Assembly (NCBI RefSeq): GCF_024763615.1
Contig: NC_077224.1
Coordinates: 38,140,712-38,204,711, forward strand
DNA: 64,000 nucleotides
Direction of reading: 5' to 3'
Source: Phlebotomus papatasi
Taxonomy: Eukaryota > Arthropoda > Insecta > Diptera > Psychodidae
Shown here: positions 11,120 through 23,472 of the stretch, in pieces
How the letters are laid out: every line of letters starts with the position of its first letter
Numbering within the stretch: the first letter of the stretch is position 1
Translations under genes and position numbers: made by a program
The notes under the pieces: generated by a model
Seen by the model: the letters and a program-made list of their open reading frames with translations, nothing else
Told to the model about the DNA's origin: nothing
The model's database searches: none

Positions 11120-11672
11120 GTATAACAACTATATTTTTTCAAATTTTCATTTAAAAATTTAAAAAAAATAGCCTATGGGACCTGATTTTCGGAGATGTTT
11201 TTGAAAAAGAAAGTTACTTTTCAGTGGATAAGATTTTTCGAAGAAAAATCATCAATCGACAAGGTTCGCCTGAAGAAAATGTTCATAAAAATTTGGAAGA
11301 AATAAGTCAAACATAATTTTTGACTTATTTCACACCAAGTTTCGTCTTGTAGAATAAGTTGTGAATCAGTAAACATAAAATCGTTCGTTCAAGGACTAAT
11401 TTGACCAGTTCAACTCATCAGCTAACGAGAAATATTTGGTTTTTGGGTATCAAATAAAACAATTCTAAGAAATCTTCTCTACCGAAAAGCATATTTTAAA
11501 AAACAAAAATCTCCAAAAGTCAGGACTCAATGGTTGATATTTTTTAAAATTTTTAAATGAAAATTTCAGAAAATATAGTTTAAATGTTATACTTTTATAT
11601 ATTCTTAAGAGCTTATGCTTATTTACAGAAAATATTCTGTTTTTTAGTTTTCTTTACTAACATAACCCCTTA
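11120..11672. mobile_element. Large inverted-repeat element E, copy 1
   Basis: Left arm AAAATTTAAAAAAAATAGCC…CCTGATTTTCGGAGATG pairs with right arm …CATATTTTAAAAAACAAAAATCTCC…AAATGAAAATTTCAGAAAATATAG. The right end is …AACATAACCCCTTAAG. Related copies are at 26690-27125 and 44835-45720, with a left end at 27826. The central loop contains CAAGGACTAATTTGACC in this copy and in the 45-kb copy. Confidence 0.6.
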
Positions 11673-11793
11673 AGATAATAAAAATAAACGAATATCATAA
11701 AATCGAAAATTTGTAATTGGGTTTTCAAAAAATTTCCGAGACTGACAATTCAATTCTGAAGACAATAAACTTCTATCCCTTGAATTCGATGTA

Positions 11794-12080
11794 CAGTGCC
11801 CGCTCTCTAATCAGGATCGGTGTAATCCGGACGAGTTATCGACGGTTACATTTAAAATAATTTTGAGGTCATGTATGCATGTGTCTTCACCAATGAAAAT
11901 GAATTATCCTGTGATGTTTTTTGTTTAATAAATTAAGTATAATAGCATAGAATTCTCTAATTATGTCTTTTTAATCTTCTTTAAAAATTTTATTCTAATT
12001 CTACAAAAAAAATCTTGTATTATATTTTTGAGACTTTGAACAAATTCAAAAAATCCATCCGGATTACGAAGCGGGCACTG
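11794..12080. mobile_element. 287-bp MITE with CAGTGCCCGC ends, TA target
   Basis: TA|CAGTGCCCGCTCTCTAATC on the left and GATTACGAAGCGGGCACTG|TA on the right. The TIR includes the deeper matches AATCCGGA / TCCGGATT. CAGT termini with TA duplication fit pogo/Tigger-type Tc1/mariner MITEs. Non-coding. Confidence 0.82.
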
Positions 12081-12569
12081 TATTAACTTTTTCACATTTT
12101 TCCCGCCAATTGTACAAAATCGTAAAAACAAGAAAAGGAGAAAAACGTGCTTTAAGTTTTAGATGTTTGCCCTAGTGCTTGAAAATCTAATCTACTCGGA
12201 GCTCCTTTGCATCATCTTTTGCATCATTGAAAATACTTCGTGTCGACTTCTAATATTTTTTGTATATTCTTAGATAGTTTATCTTTCGATTTAGGCAATC
12301 AAAAATCGAAATTTTTAACTTTATAATTAGGGAAACCTGCTTAATGGATGATTCGTGTTGTGTTATTATTATTATTAGGGGAAACTGCGGCACCATAAAT
12401 CGAATACGGGGTAGAACCACACACTCAGAGTTGTTAATCATATATTAGACTTGAGAGAACGATACCTAGAGGAATTTATGGGCATTATAAGGATGCTTGT
12501 CGATTGAAGAAATGTTCGAGATACTCCAAGTTGTTTAGAAAGGGACAGATAATCCTAACCGGCTTATGT

Positions 12570-14368
12570 AGGTGAGATTCTTAACGTGAGCTAACTCGGA
12601 GTGCATGCAAATTCGATTTAGAGCTGAAGTTGGGAGACGCCATTCAGTTATCTTGAATCAAATTCGTGAAATTATACAAATTTTGTATTTAAACCAAAAT
12701 ATCAAGGATTTGGATGAACTGACAGAAAAGTGATATATGGGTGAAATGTAGACCAGAATGTTCTCTATAATTTTCTCATAGAACATGATCTCATCGATTA
12801 CTCAGAAGCCAAGATAAGCGAGGTTTTTTGTTTCTTAACTCGTTTTTTCATCCAGAGTTCCCCAAGTAGTCATTTGTTGAACTTCAACTATATCAAAGAA
12901 TTCTTGTATTTTGCGGGACTTTCCATTTAAACCCCTATTTTAAGTGTCTTGGTGGAGTAGAGGCAGTCAAATTGGCATCTGAGTGATTTCAAAGCGTTAT
13001 TATGGGAAAAATCAATTTTTTCACACTTAAACGGCAAAATCGGAGTGATAGCGTAGTCTGAGTGGAAAATGATGTATGGACGAAATGTAGAGACAAATGT
13101 GCTCTACAATTATGTCGAAGTAATCATCAAAATCGGTTCAGCGACAGTCGAGATAATTGAGGTTATGTGATATTGAAATTGGTTTTTCGACTGTGGCGCC
13201 CCTGGTGTTGGTCCCACGAAGTTCAAATATTCTAGAAAGTTGTAGTATTTGGTGAGATCTTTCGTTTAAGCCCTCATTCATCAAAATCGGTCACATAGAA
13301 CCGGAGATATGATTTTTTGAATTTCGTGAACTTTGACCCCTCATATCTCCGGTTCTGTTTTAACCACAGCGCACATACGCACCATTTTGGAAACGTCCTA
13401 GACTGGACTACAACATACTAAAATTTCATTAACTTGCACAATGCCATTTTTGAGAAAAGTGACTTTGAATTTCGATGAATTTTGACGCTATCACAGCGCC
13501 ACCTGTGGTGACTTTTTGAACTTCCATCTGAAAGTGCTCATCGAGACGAAACAAAAAAGGTAAAATTTAGGTCGCTATGTTAATTAGAACCGGAGATAGA
13601 GGCCGGTCAATGTTCGAACTTTGACCCCTTATAGCTCGGGTCAGGGGTTATGGATCGACTTAAGGTTTTTTTTGTTTGATAGGTATAATCAACGGCTACA
13701 ACATACTAAAATTTCAGCCCGATTGCATAAGGAATTTTTGAGTTATTTAACTTTTAAGATTTAAAAATTTTCTTTTTAAAAAAAGCGCCCCTAGCGGTGG
13801 TTTTATGAACTTGCGATGTTAGAACGGGAAGTGGCATTTCACGAGAGCTTTCCAAAAAGCCCTCACTTTTTAAATTCTGACAATTAGAACCGGAGTTATG
13901 GCCATTTTAAGAAAATTTTTTTGGACCCTTATAGCTCGGGTCAGGGGGGTCGGGGGACCTTAAGTTTGATATTGATGGAAAGCTCTAAGGCCCAGCTATA
14001 ACATACTAAAATTTGAGCCCGCTCGATGCCACAGGGGCGGAGCTATTGAGAAAACAAAAAAAGGTGGGTCTTCAAAATGGCGGAAGGAGGGGTGGGGGGT
14101 GGGGGGTCAATGCACCAAGTTGCAATTTTCATACGATATATAACCTTTGCCGAAAACCGCAAGTCGATATCTTTTTTAGTTTAGGAGCTATTAAGCTCCA
14201 AAGAGCGGCCGGACGGCCGGCCGGCCGGCCGGCCGGGAACGTAACTTAGCCCCCCATATATTCGTGATCAGGAAGTGGCGAAACACATTTTGGCCAAGTT
14301 TGAGCGCGATCGGACGACATGAAATTTTGTTAGGATTATAGTAGGTGAGATTGTTAAGAATCTCACCT
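12570..14368. mobile_element. 1.8-kb non-coding modular element with AGGTGAGATTCTTAAC ends
   Basis: Perfect 16-bp inverted termini: AGGTGAGATTCTTAAC at 12570-12585 and its complement at 14353-14368. The interior has three ~290-bp modules, each with a 'CTTATAGCTCGGGTCAG'-like block (13344, 13626, 13927), an 'ACAACATACTAAAATTT' block and an 'AGCGCCCCTAGCGGTGG'-like block (13197, 13494, 13783). A (GGCC)n tract lies at 14207-14235. The right end is itself a small hairpin (AGGTGAGATTGTTAAGAATCTCACCT). No coding frame; class unassigned. The right end is shared with 36335-36440. Confidence 0.75.
14207..14235. repeat. (GGCC)n tract inside the modular element
   Basis: Alternating GGCC units about 29 bp long. 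At the equivalent position in 36332-36352 the tract is (GGAC)n, so it behaves as a microsatellite within the repeat family. Confidence 0.85.
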
Positions 14369-17110
14369 AATAAAAATTAGTTTTCGGGGCATTCGATGCT
14401 ACTCCATATTCGGTGGTACCCGAATTTTCCCTATATGTATTATATTACCTCAAAATATATCAATAAACCAAACTATCTTTACCACAAAAATAGGAATTTC
14501 AGAAATTATTCAAATAATTATATTCAAACATTTTTAATTAAAGGAAATTTGAAACATCTCATAAATGCTCTCAAAAAAAAAATAGTAATAATTACGTCGT
14601 AATTGATGCTTCAACATACTTTGCTTTAGAGTCAGGAATGGTGTGTAAATTGAAATGAGGCTTTTAGAAAAAAATAAAATAAAATGCTGACTCTTGAAAG
14701 CTCTAAAGCTCTTTTCCTTGTAAATATTAACCCCAATTTTTCCCTCCTTCTGCATGCAAGACTGTTTGCCTTTAAAAACGTAACTCGTTAATATGAAGTG
14801 ACAAGTAAAAATGAGATTTGCTTATTAAATCACATCCACAATTTGAACCAGCAGCGTCAGTGCTTGAAATATACCAACGTCAATAAGCAAATGAAAAAGC
14901 ACGAGCTTTTGATGTGGTGGATCAGTGTTTGATATATTGAATATTTCGTCTCTCACAATATATAATTAAACCTGATGCGATTTATACAGGAAAATTAGTT
15001 AGGATGTTGTTGAAGAGGTTTGGTTTGAATATTTGTGGAGTGTGAAAAGAGGGTCTCCCATATAAATAACAAACTCTTCAATTAATATTAAAACACAGAC
15101 TGTATGAATGATGATGATGGAAATTTTATTCATGTGACTTTTTTTTCCCTCGCCATCCACATAACCCCTTCGTCATTTACATGGTATAGCACCAATGGAT
15201 TAATACTGAAGGTACGAGGTTGGGGCATGTGGAAATGAAATAATTGTGGTAGATGAAAATGAAATTCTATGTGGTTTTATAACAATATCAAAGTAATTTG
15301 CATTTTCAATTTTACAGACCTAATAACATTTGTTGATTACAATTATAATTTTGCAATTTCCACACTCAACATTTGCCCATAGACATGGGGAAATACAGCT
15401 ATATTAACCCAATGAAATCCGCCAAGCAAACTTGGCCCCAAATGTAAAATATTGAACCACTTTTGTACACCCATATCCATGCTCATTTTACCCTGCTGCT
15501 GAGTATATTTTAGCACTAATGAAGTTTTTATAATGAACCTTCCAAAACCACCCAATAAAATCCATTCGATAGCAAAAAAGAGGTATTTAACTAAATTGAA
15601 TTACAAAAATTGAACTATATGTCGAACAACAACTATTCTCAAATGCAACCAATCCCATTTTAACCCCACAATTGATTTGTATTGAATATCCAAAATTGAC
15701 ATAAAATACAACAATATCAACAAATAATTGAAATTATAAATCTATTATTGTGAAATGAATAAAATAATGCATTACTTGAAATTCTATACATAATATTTTA
15801 ATCATGGTCCATTAGATTGTGTGTTTTCAATAAGACATTTTCATTATACTAAACTAACACACCTGTAAAATATTGTTATATTCCAAGAGCAATATTTATA
15901 CTAAAGAGAAACATAATATAATATATATAATCAATTTGGCAGATTTTGACTTGTTTGAAAAATCACTCAAAATTGAAACATATCGAATTCTGTGGTATAA
16001 ATAAAAGCGAGGGTTGTTCATGGTAAGGGGTAAAATTGTAATTGATGTTAATAAATTCAATTAGCTCCCCGCTTAATTTTCCAGCGATATCAAATGCTGA
16101 ATGTGTGAAAATTCTCAAGGGACGAGGAAAATTAGAATATGGGGGCCAAGGGGATCATCAATTAGAAATTCAAGAACTCTTGTGTATAATAAATTCTTTA
16201 AAGATTTACTTCTATTTTGCAGAATTTTATGCATACTTATGACTTAATTTATTAGTTTTATTTAGCACAATGAATAAAATTTTTGCATTTTATTAACTGA
16301 AGCACATTTGAAAAGAAAGTTCAAAAAGAAAATTTGGGAAATAAAAAAGGAACAATATCTTCCAGAAAAGATTTTTGTTTCGAAAATTGTAATTTAGAAT
16401 TAAATCTAATTATTTAAAAATCTTTTGATCATACAAAAAGAATAATGCGAAGAAAGAGTCCTTAATAAACTGATGAACAGGAATGACATTCAAGACATGG
16501 TTATAATACATTGATTTTTTCTTATTTCTTTTAGGCCTGTGAGGACGGGTGGGTCAGTGGTGACCTACATATAAAAAAATCTTTTTTTTCTGACTATTTA
16601 AAGTTCATTTTTTCTTTGACATTTAAAAACCGTTATTAGGAATGATTCAACGATATTTTCGTATAAGGACGAAATGTCTGCTTGGGTAACCTCTAAAACA
16701 TATCCAAAAATTAAAAAAAAAAAAATAATCCCACAACGGACTTTCGAGCAATCGAGAAAAATCATGGTTTTGGAGGAGAAAGGGAGATGTGGGAGAAAAT
16801 TAGGGGCATGTTAAAGTTCTTTGGGTCAACTTATAGAGGGACCCCTGAATGTCCCAAATCTCCATTTCTAAACGTTGAGCCGTTTGGCGACAGCTGAACG
16901 GATAGACGCACAGATGAACAAACGACGTCGAAAAACTCGAAACTTCGAATTTCTGAAATTCTACTAAAATACGACCAAAATAACTCAAAATCGAGGAATT
17001 ATACGAGATGTCTTCAAAACGTAAGTTGAATTATCACATTTCCCGAGCTACATACATTCAATTCTTGATTTTTCTTTTTTGTTATCTTGATGGGCATATT
17101 CATAATCGGA
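14369..17110. other. Unique AT-rich intronic sequence
   Basis: Short open frames at 14396, 15343, 16042 and 16800 have no motifs. The segment 16790-17000 (GACCCCTGAATGTCCC, GAACGGATAGACGCACAGATG) looks like a degraded piece of a larger transposon, and 16620-16680 matches the ACCTTTCCAAC repeat family. Confidence 0.45.
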
Positions 17111-17373
17111 GGCAGTCAAATTCCCGATCGCCAAAATCTCGAAAATCAAAATCCCGAATATTCAAAATCTTGAAAGGAATGAAATTAGAGAATAATGTGT
17201 AGAATAATTTCCCAGGACACAAAAAATTTCTCAATGCCTCCAGAATGCGCGTATAAAATCATGGGAGTAGCTATGACACTTTTACGAATTCGGGATTTTG
17301 GCCCATTCGGGATTTTAACTTTCGGGATTTTGGCGTTCGGGATTTTGGTTTTCGGGATTTTGACCAAAACCCG
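17111..17373 (+). mobile_element. Foldback-like element with tandem-unit termini, copy 1
   Basis: Left terminus GGCAGTCAAATTCCCGATCG…AAAATCCCGAA is a short array of CCAAAATCCCG-type units. The right terminus (17288-17373) is an array of the inverse unit TTCGGGATTTTGG. The unique core (AATAATGTGTAGAATAATTTCC, CATGGGAGTAGCTATGACACTTTTA) is shared with copies 35587-35820 and 41847-43854. Reading frames through the array encode repeating FGIL or KIPK text, which is an artefact of the units. Confidence 0.75.
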
Positions 17374-17893
17374 TCTACAATATTTGTTGGCAAGATCAGC
17401 CCTCTTGCACTTCTAGATAGTCTTTTATAGATGTGTTAGATCTATTTCGATGTGCTTGGAAATGTTTTGATATTGGAAAAAATAAAAATCAACCTAACCT
17501 CATTAAATTTAGGGTGGAAAATAAAGTTAAACGCCCCGACGCACTTGAAATGTTAACAATTTTTATGGAGTCTATTTTAAACAAAAAGAATTTTTAAAAG
17601 TGGCACAGGCTTCTCACAGAAGGCCTAGAACATGCCCAAGAAGCAAAATAGCTGCCTTATAGAACCAAGTATTACATACGTCTTTTAGTGCATCTTTAAA
17701 TAAAAGATTTTCTCTGTTGAAATTCCTATAGAAACTCTTAAGATCCTTAAGATCTTAAGATCACTTTACTAATAGTAGTCTCGGTGATGGTACCAAAAGC
17801 GTTATAAGCAAATTATTTTGGTTCTATAGTGCTTTACTTAAGGAATTTTACAAGACTTATTAAGAAAAAATGCTTCTTGGGTGGTATTAATGA

Positions 17894-18609
17894 GACTCGC
17901 CCTTGACGTCAAAAACCAATAAAAATGTCGAAGCAGTGAAGAGATTTTTTATGGTAAATTTTGGAATCACTATTATAGAATTACTTGAGCTTATTGGCAT
18001 ATCAGCTCGTTCATTCCATGCAATTCTTTTTGGATATTTTTGGCATGAAACGTATGGTAGAGAGGTTTGCTCGGAAAGCTCCTTCATATCTCTGTTTGAT
18101 TGTGATTTTTTGACCAAAACCAAGGCTTCAATCGCCTCAATCAAACCTCGGTAATCGTTTTCGCTGGAATTGATCTCCAGAGACTTTTTCCTATTCATAG
18201 AACTGAAAATCTCCATGAAATATGGCGTTTTGGCATGATTAACGAGATAATGACCCCATCGCCGGAAGAGCTCAAAGCCATATCAAAAAATGCAATTCAG
18301 AAGGCATTGGATATTGGAAAAAGCCTAAACACAAGTGCATTATATCTGACAGGGATTACTTTGAAGGAAACAAAATATATTTTGACGAGTAAACAAGTAT
18401 TTAAAATTTTGAATTTTAGAAATTAGAATTTTTTTCCTATACTACTTTTGAGCTAGAGAACTCCTGAAAGCAAAATTCTGACAGATATATGTGTTCAAGG
18501 AATTCAATGTTTGTGTGATAACGGCCACCGCCGTCTTAGCGTTGATACCCAACTTTCATATTTTTCGAGAAAAATAGAAATTCACCTTACTTTTCGGATA
18601 CACCTCGTA
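17894..18609 (+). pseudogene. Degraded mariner transposase with right terminal repeat
   Basis: Plus-strand translation gives SPLTSKTNKNVEAVK then ITIIELLELIGISARSFHAIL (helix-turn-helix of mariner transposases), then after a frameshift IFGMKRMVERFARKAPS (the LGMKRVAAKFVPK block). A further frameshift leads to the C terminus INEIMTPSPEELKAISKNAIQKA…G.T.KETKYI, which aligns with mariner ends. The DDD catalytic core is mostly deleted. The terminal TTACTTTTCGGATACACC + TCGTA at 18587-18609 fits the mariner ITR (TACGAGGTGT… inverted), followed by TA. The left ITR was not found. Non-functional. Confidence 0.75.
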
Positions 18610-20346
18610 TATACTGCTCTCTTTGTGGAATTCGAGCAGTACAATTAAATTTCATAAATATGTTATAAACGCTAAGCCTGTGCTGGGCGCGTTAAAAGTG
18701 GAGAAATGGACAGCTTAAATATAATCTTATTACAATATTATAAAGAAAATAATTCTAAACGCATTTTATTTCAGCCGGGAGATCTTATATCATTTTCAAC
18801 TTTAAAGCAATAATTTTCTCAATTGATATACCCCTTAATTTTCCCATAAAAAATGAAACACCACAAACCGCCCAAATGGTAAAATACAAGACATCGATGG
18901 TGAGGGAAATGAAATCAACACGAGGATTCATTTTCCCAGCGCATGTTGGGTGGGTTGCGGATTTCTCTCCGGTGAAGTGTAAAAAAAATCCCAATTGGGA
19001 TGATGATGCCACCCCAATTTGATGCCTCATCCGTTGCTCAGCTCGCGGTCGTCATTAATTTTCATTTAAATTTGATTCAAGAATTTATTTAGTGCGTGTT
19101 GGTGGCCAAATTGAAACATTTTTACCCCAATTACCACACTAATTGTTTGCTTTGGTGCTTCTAAGGGTGGAAAAAACACCCGGAGTTCCGTTTAATTTCC
19201 CAATGATGGCGAGGGCAAAGAATGAATATTGCGTTTGAGAAAAAGTCAATTAAATCTCCCCCACAAACAGACTAGGATATAAAGGTGTTGCTAGGTAAAA
19301 TAAGTACCACAATCGAACACAATGTAGCAAACTACCATCTATTCAATTTTCATGCGGTGTTTTTGATGAAAAACCCACGAAAATTTACAATGACACCAAA
19401 TGGGTATTGCAATGTAGTTCTTTTTCTCATATTGAAAATGTACTCTACCTTTCTCACTGTTACACCCCTACAGTTAATACATCACATTTCGAATTCCACT
19501 GTGCAAACATCTCACAGAGACAATAGCTATGTTCTGGTATTGATCTACAATGATGTTATTGATGAGGAAGCATATGATAAAAAACGTGTAATGAACTTCC
19601 ACCGGATGATTGAAATTGTGGTGAAAAAAAATAATAGGAAGAACACAACATCATGTTGATTGATTTCTCGCTTTACAATTTCCGGCCAAATATTGTATTA
19701 ATTTGTTGGTTTTCCGAAAATATGCCATTTCAAAAATAGTTTTAAAAAAAACGAGAGCAAACAATTGCTAAATTAATCAATAAAAAATTTAAAAACAAAA
19801 CCGAAAAGTCGGGCACTTTAAGTACAATAAGCATATTGAAGTTATACATTCTTGTATGTGACAAAGGATTATACGGGCTGTAGTGCCCAAATAGACATAA
19901 GGGGCAGTCTAAGGCCAAAACTTAGCTGTTTTTCGCGATTTTTTAAGGAGAACGAAAAGACCAAACTTCATGAAATTTTTGCCAAATGTTTATACACGAA
20001 GTGCTTTATTTATTTATTTATTTTTTTGAAAAAAATATTAGAAAATCTTGGACTAATGACTAGTTCACTAGAGGGCCTCGTCGCAATACTGCGTATTTGG
20101 CAGGAAAACAACAGGTCATGATTCTTGTCTGAGGAAATCATATAAAAAGATTTTCAATTCTCATAATTAAATTTTATAATGTTAAACCAAAAAACAGAGA
20201 AAATTGTGAAGTAAGAGCTTTTTTAAGATTTTTATTTTTAAAGTGCATATTGTGAGACGAAATTTTGACATTACCACGCTGTAAAAAATAATTAAAAATA
20301 TATTTTCGAATACCAATTAGGTTCAACTATAGAAGAGAATTTAACA
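18610..20346. other. Mostly unique intronic sequence
   Basis: The longest plus-strand frame here (19285-19659, non-ATG start) has no signal, domain or splice support. The sequence is otherwise non-repetitive within the window. Confidence 0.45.
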
Positions 20347-20576
20347 TAGGGGGAAGTTGGGCACCTTTGAAAGCAGGGCACCTTTGAAAGCAGGGCACCT
20401 TTAAAATTAGGATTTTTCTCCTATGTCTAAGTTTAACTGAGCCAGATCATAATGTAATTTAGCTTCTCAATCTGTTCGTGCAGTTAAATTCGATAAGGCT
20501 CAATTTTATTTAAAAATAGGTGAAAAATCCCAATTTCAAAGGTGCCCCACATTTAAAGGTGCCCCACTTCCCCCTA
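20347..20576. mobile_element. MITE, TAGGGGGAAG family, short copy
   Basis: TAGGGGGAAGTTGGGCACC … GGTGCCCCACTTCCCCCTA inverted ends flank ~230 bp. The sub-terminal 'CAAAGGTGCCC' is repeated twice at each end. The interior (CATAATGTAATTTAGCTTCTC) also occurs at 27225-27280. Other ends of this family are at 23030-23061 and 31165-31210. Confidence 0.8.
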
Positions 20577-21672
20577 CGGAAGATGATAAATAATCCTTTA
20601 TTAATTTCATTCAGTTAATAAGTTTTGTTTCTTAATTTTTCCTGCCAATTCAAAGGAATTGCAAAAATAAGAAGTAGGGAAACGCGCTTTAAATTTTTAC
20701 ATGTCCACCCAATCGCCTGTAAATCCGCTTGGAGCCTCTTGATTTCACCCTTATATCTTCGGGAATATTTCGAATTGGCTTCTGAAGTTTTTACGGTTCA
20801 ATTTAACTAATAAAAAATATAGCCTATTTTTGACATTGTAATTTGACTTGATCCTTGAGAATGACTTCTAGACATTTATAAGAATGAGTCTACACTTTTA
20901 TTAATATAAAATTTTAATATTTTGACGTTTACCAAAATTTAAAATTTTATATCTCCGGTTTTAATCGCCTTATGTTAATTCTGTTAAGTTAAATGGTCTA
21001 TGATTTCATTCTCTACAACTCTTCTGACACATGCTTAGAATTGACGATAAAATTAAAGGACACTTTTTGAGTACTTATTCGAATGACTCTTTCCGTAATC
21101 TAACAATTATCTCGCTTACGTAAAATCATCTTTAGACTGGTGTAGTGTATTTAATATTCCTTTATTCGTTTTATTTTGAGCTTTATATTTTAGTTCGTTC
21201 ATTCGTAATATTTTTTTTAAAGAAATGTATATGAGTCTAATAAGAACCAATAAGTTCTGCTTATACTATTAGTTCAGACTATATGAGTACTAAAAGTAAA
21301 ATGACGCACTCTCAAGGGGCTTAAAAGCTTCAGCAAGAATTTTAATACATAATTCTCATTGTGAGTCTTATGTGCATTAAAAGACATGTCAAAGTCTTGA
21401 TTCTACAATGCATAAACTATCTTGGGTAAGACCTTTGCATCGACACCAAATTTACCCAAATGTGTTGAGAAATATGATCCGCAAAGCCTATTTAAACTTA
21501 AACTTCTAAAAATCGATATTAGGAATGATCTAACGGTATTTTCGTTAAAGAATTAAATGCCCACTTATTTTCTAAAGCATATTCAATTCTTTTTTTCAAT
21601 TGCAGGACGCACTTTTGAATAATTCCCAAAACATGATTTTATTGGAGTAGGGAATAAAAATGAATATCATAT

Positions 21673-22925
21673 TAGGGAGACCGGGGTAGAATTAGCTGAA
21701 TTAGAATTTGTACAAAAAATGTTTGAATGAAACTGATAAATATTTCAATGTATAGGAAAGGAAGTAGGGGAAGTGCTTATAATTTTGGACAGTCTGCTTA
21801 TAAGCATCGAAGTTCCAAGTTTAAAGTGCGATATTTTCTATACTAATTGACATTTCTTGTTACTCTCTTTTCAGAAGGGTTGTTTAGAAACTTAGCAAGC
21901 TATTTATCGTCTTATTCTTATTAAAATTAGTTTTAATACGTTTAAAAATGAATTGATATGTAGAGGTGAATTTGACTCTTATTTTGGACAACTTGTTTAT
22001 TAATTTGTCCAACTTGGCTGTAAATTTGGACAGCTAATCCGCCTCAATAGGATGCCCATTGTTCTTCATTTGATGAACCAATCTTACCAAGTCCTCTTCC
22101 TGTTCATGTAAGGGAAACGTAGAATGTCACAAAAAGCCCGGAAACTTTCCATATCATTCATTAAAGTGAGTTGACTTCGGTGCTCCAAGTACGTGCGGAT
22201 TCGCTCATTCCCTGACCTTTCCGGGAGCCTTTCAAGGCATTTCTCGCTACATCTCTTTCGTAGATATGATGCTCCTTTGTTTATCTAGGCATTTGTCCAA
22301 CCTAGTCATCACAAAAGCTAAAACTTCACGAAATTTCGTGAGGAAAACACCTGTCCAAAATAAGAATCATCACCTCACTGGTGAATGTCTTAAAAAATTT
22401 CCCATTTTTCACACGAAAAATATAATTCACAAGGCAAATCTCACTTCAGGTCAAATGTACAAATCATCAGTAACGTGAATCAACACAATATTCAATGAAT
22501 ATTAAATAATATCACTCAAAAACAGCGAACAAACTTTGTTAGTACTTCACCAAAACTAAATAAGACTGAAGTAAGCCACGAAGTTCTGTCATATTTCTCG
22601 TAAGCAATTGCTCACACTGAATTTTCAACAAAGCAATTTCAATTCAAATCATATTCAAATTTTAACGTATTTAGTGTTAAAATCTTCCAAAAAGAACAAA
22701 TATTTAGATAGAATTCATTATTCATCAAATATTGGAATAAAAATCCATCATTTTAATCAATTTATTTTTAGTGTCCAATGTTATCCTCAAAGTGTCCAAA
22801 ATAAGAAACTGGACAAAATTATGAGCATTTCCCCTATATATTTAGTAAAAAGTGCGAGTGAAAAGTGGAGACTTTGGGATATCAAAATTGAAAAGAATAT
22901 AATACTGCTTAGTACAATTAAAGCA
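21673..22925. mobile_element. MITE 'GGGAGACCGGGG' copy 1, split by a 1.07-kb insert
   Basis: The left part (21673-21766: TAGGGAGACCGGGGTAGAATT … GGAAAGGAAGTAG) and right part (22835-22925: TATATATTTAGTAAAAAGTG) align with the two sides of the copy at 25208-26024. An unrelated element occupies 21767-22834 at the junction. Its own right terminus is not recognisable. Confidence 0.6.
21767..22834. mobile_element. 1.07-kb non-coding element with GGGGAAGTGCTTATAATTTT ends, nested
   Basis: Left TA|GGGGAAGTGCTTATAATTTT and right (22812-22834) AAAATTATGAGCATTTCCCC|TA are inverted repeats. 'Gtccaaaataag'-like sub-terminal motifs recur at both ends (TTTTGGACA at 21783, 22005; TCCAAAATAAGAA at 22351, 22795). 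The interior frames (22266, 22608) have no motifs. Confidence 0.72.
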
Positions 22926-23029
22926 ATAACGATGTAATTTAATTCTACAAACTAATTGTAAAGTTAAATTGCATTATGAAGAGTATTATGTCCTTTTGAA
23001 AATACATGAAAAAAATCCAATTTCAAAGG

Positions 23030-23061
23030 TATCCCAATTCAAAGATGTCCCACTTCCCCCT
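23030..23061. repeat. Solo right end of the TAGGGGGAAG MITE family
   Basis: CAAAGATGTCCCACTTCCCCCTA equals the right terminus of the elements at 20347 and 27135. No paired left end was found nearby. Confidence 0.55.
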
Positions 23062-23472
23062 ACTACAGTTTAACTGAAGACAAGAAATACCAAATACATG
23101 AGATTTTAGTGAACTAATCAAATTACTTTATATAATATATCCCTGGAGACCCAAATCCTAAAATAGATGGAAATCAAGATATTTTCAAATTGGATCATTA
23201 AATAGTTAAATAGCGAAAAGTGTTTAGAAACATCCTCAGCTTGGTTGACTGTAAAATTAAATTTCGATTGAACATGTTGGTAGGACAAAATGTGCAATCA
23301 CAGAATCTGAAATCCAATTGCACAAAAGAGTTGCAATGCCAAATTGGAAGCCCGTAATGGGTAATACTTGTGTGGTAAATGGATAGAGGAATGCAAAAGA
23401 ATTTGCATTCAATTCAACTACAATCCCCATAATACTTAACTCTATGGCTTGGAAAATGATAATAAAAATTAC

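Larger units (their letters stand above)
2931..23472 (-). other. 20.5-kb intron of the DIP-family gene
   Basis: It is bounded by donor AAG|GTAATT at 23472 and acceptor TTTTCCAG at 2931, both phase 0. The donor deviates from consensus at +5. The interior is made of transposon relics annotated separately plus non-repetitive AT-rich sequence. I found no further exon of the gene inside it. Confidence 0.75.

Noticed and set aside
14013..14249. Open frame ending in GRPAGRPAG repeats
   Set aside because: The repeat comes from the (GGCC)n tract inside a non-coding transposon.
17185..17416. Repetitive frames encoding FGIL or KIPK repeats (also at 35583-35977 and 43563-44005)
   Set aside because: The periodic protein text simply reflects the 13-bp DNA units of the Foldback-like termini read in different frames.
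17887..18216. 109-codon minus-strand open frame
   Set aside because: It is antisense to the mariner pseudogene, whose plus-strand blocks match the family.
19285..19659. The 124-codon plus-strand open frame (among the longest here)
   Set aside because: It starts at a non-ATG codon (GTG/TTG type), has no signal peptide, domain or splice support, and shows composition like its surroundings.
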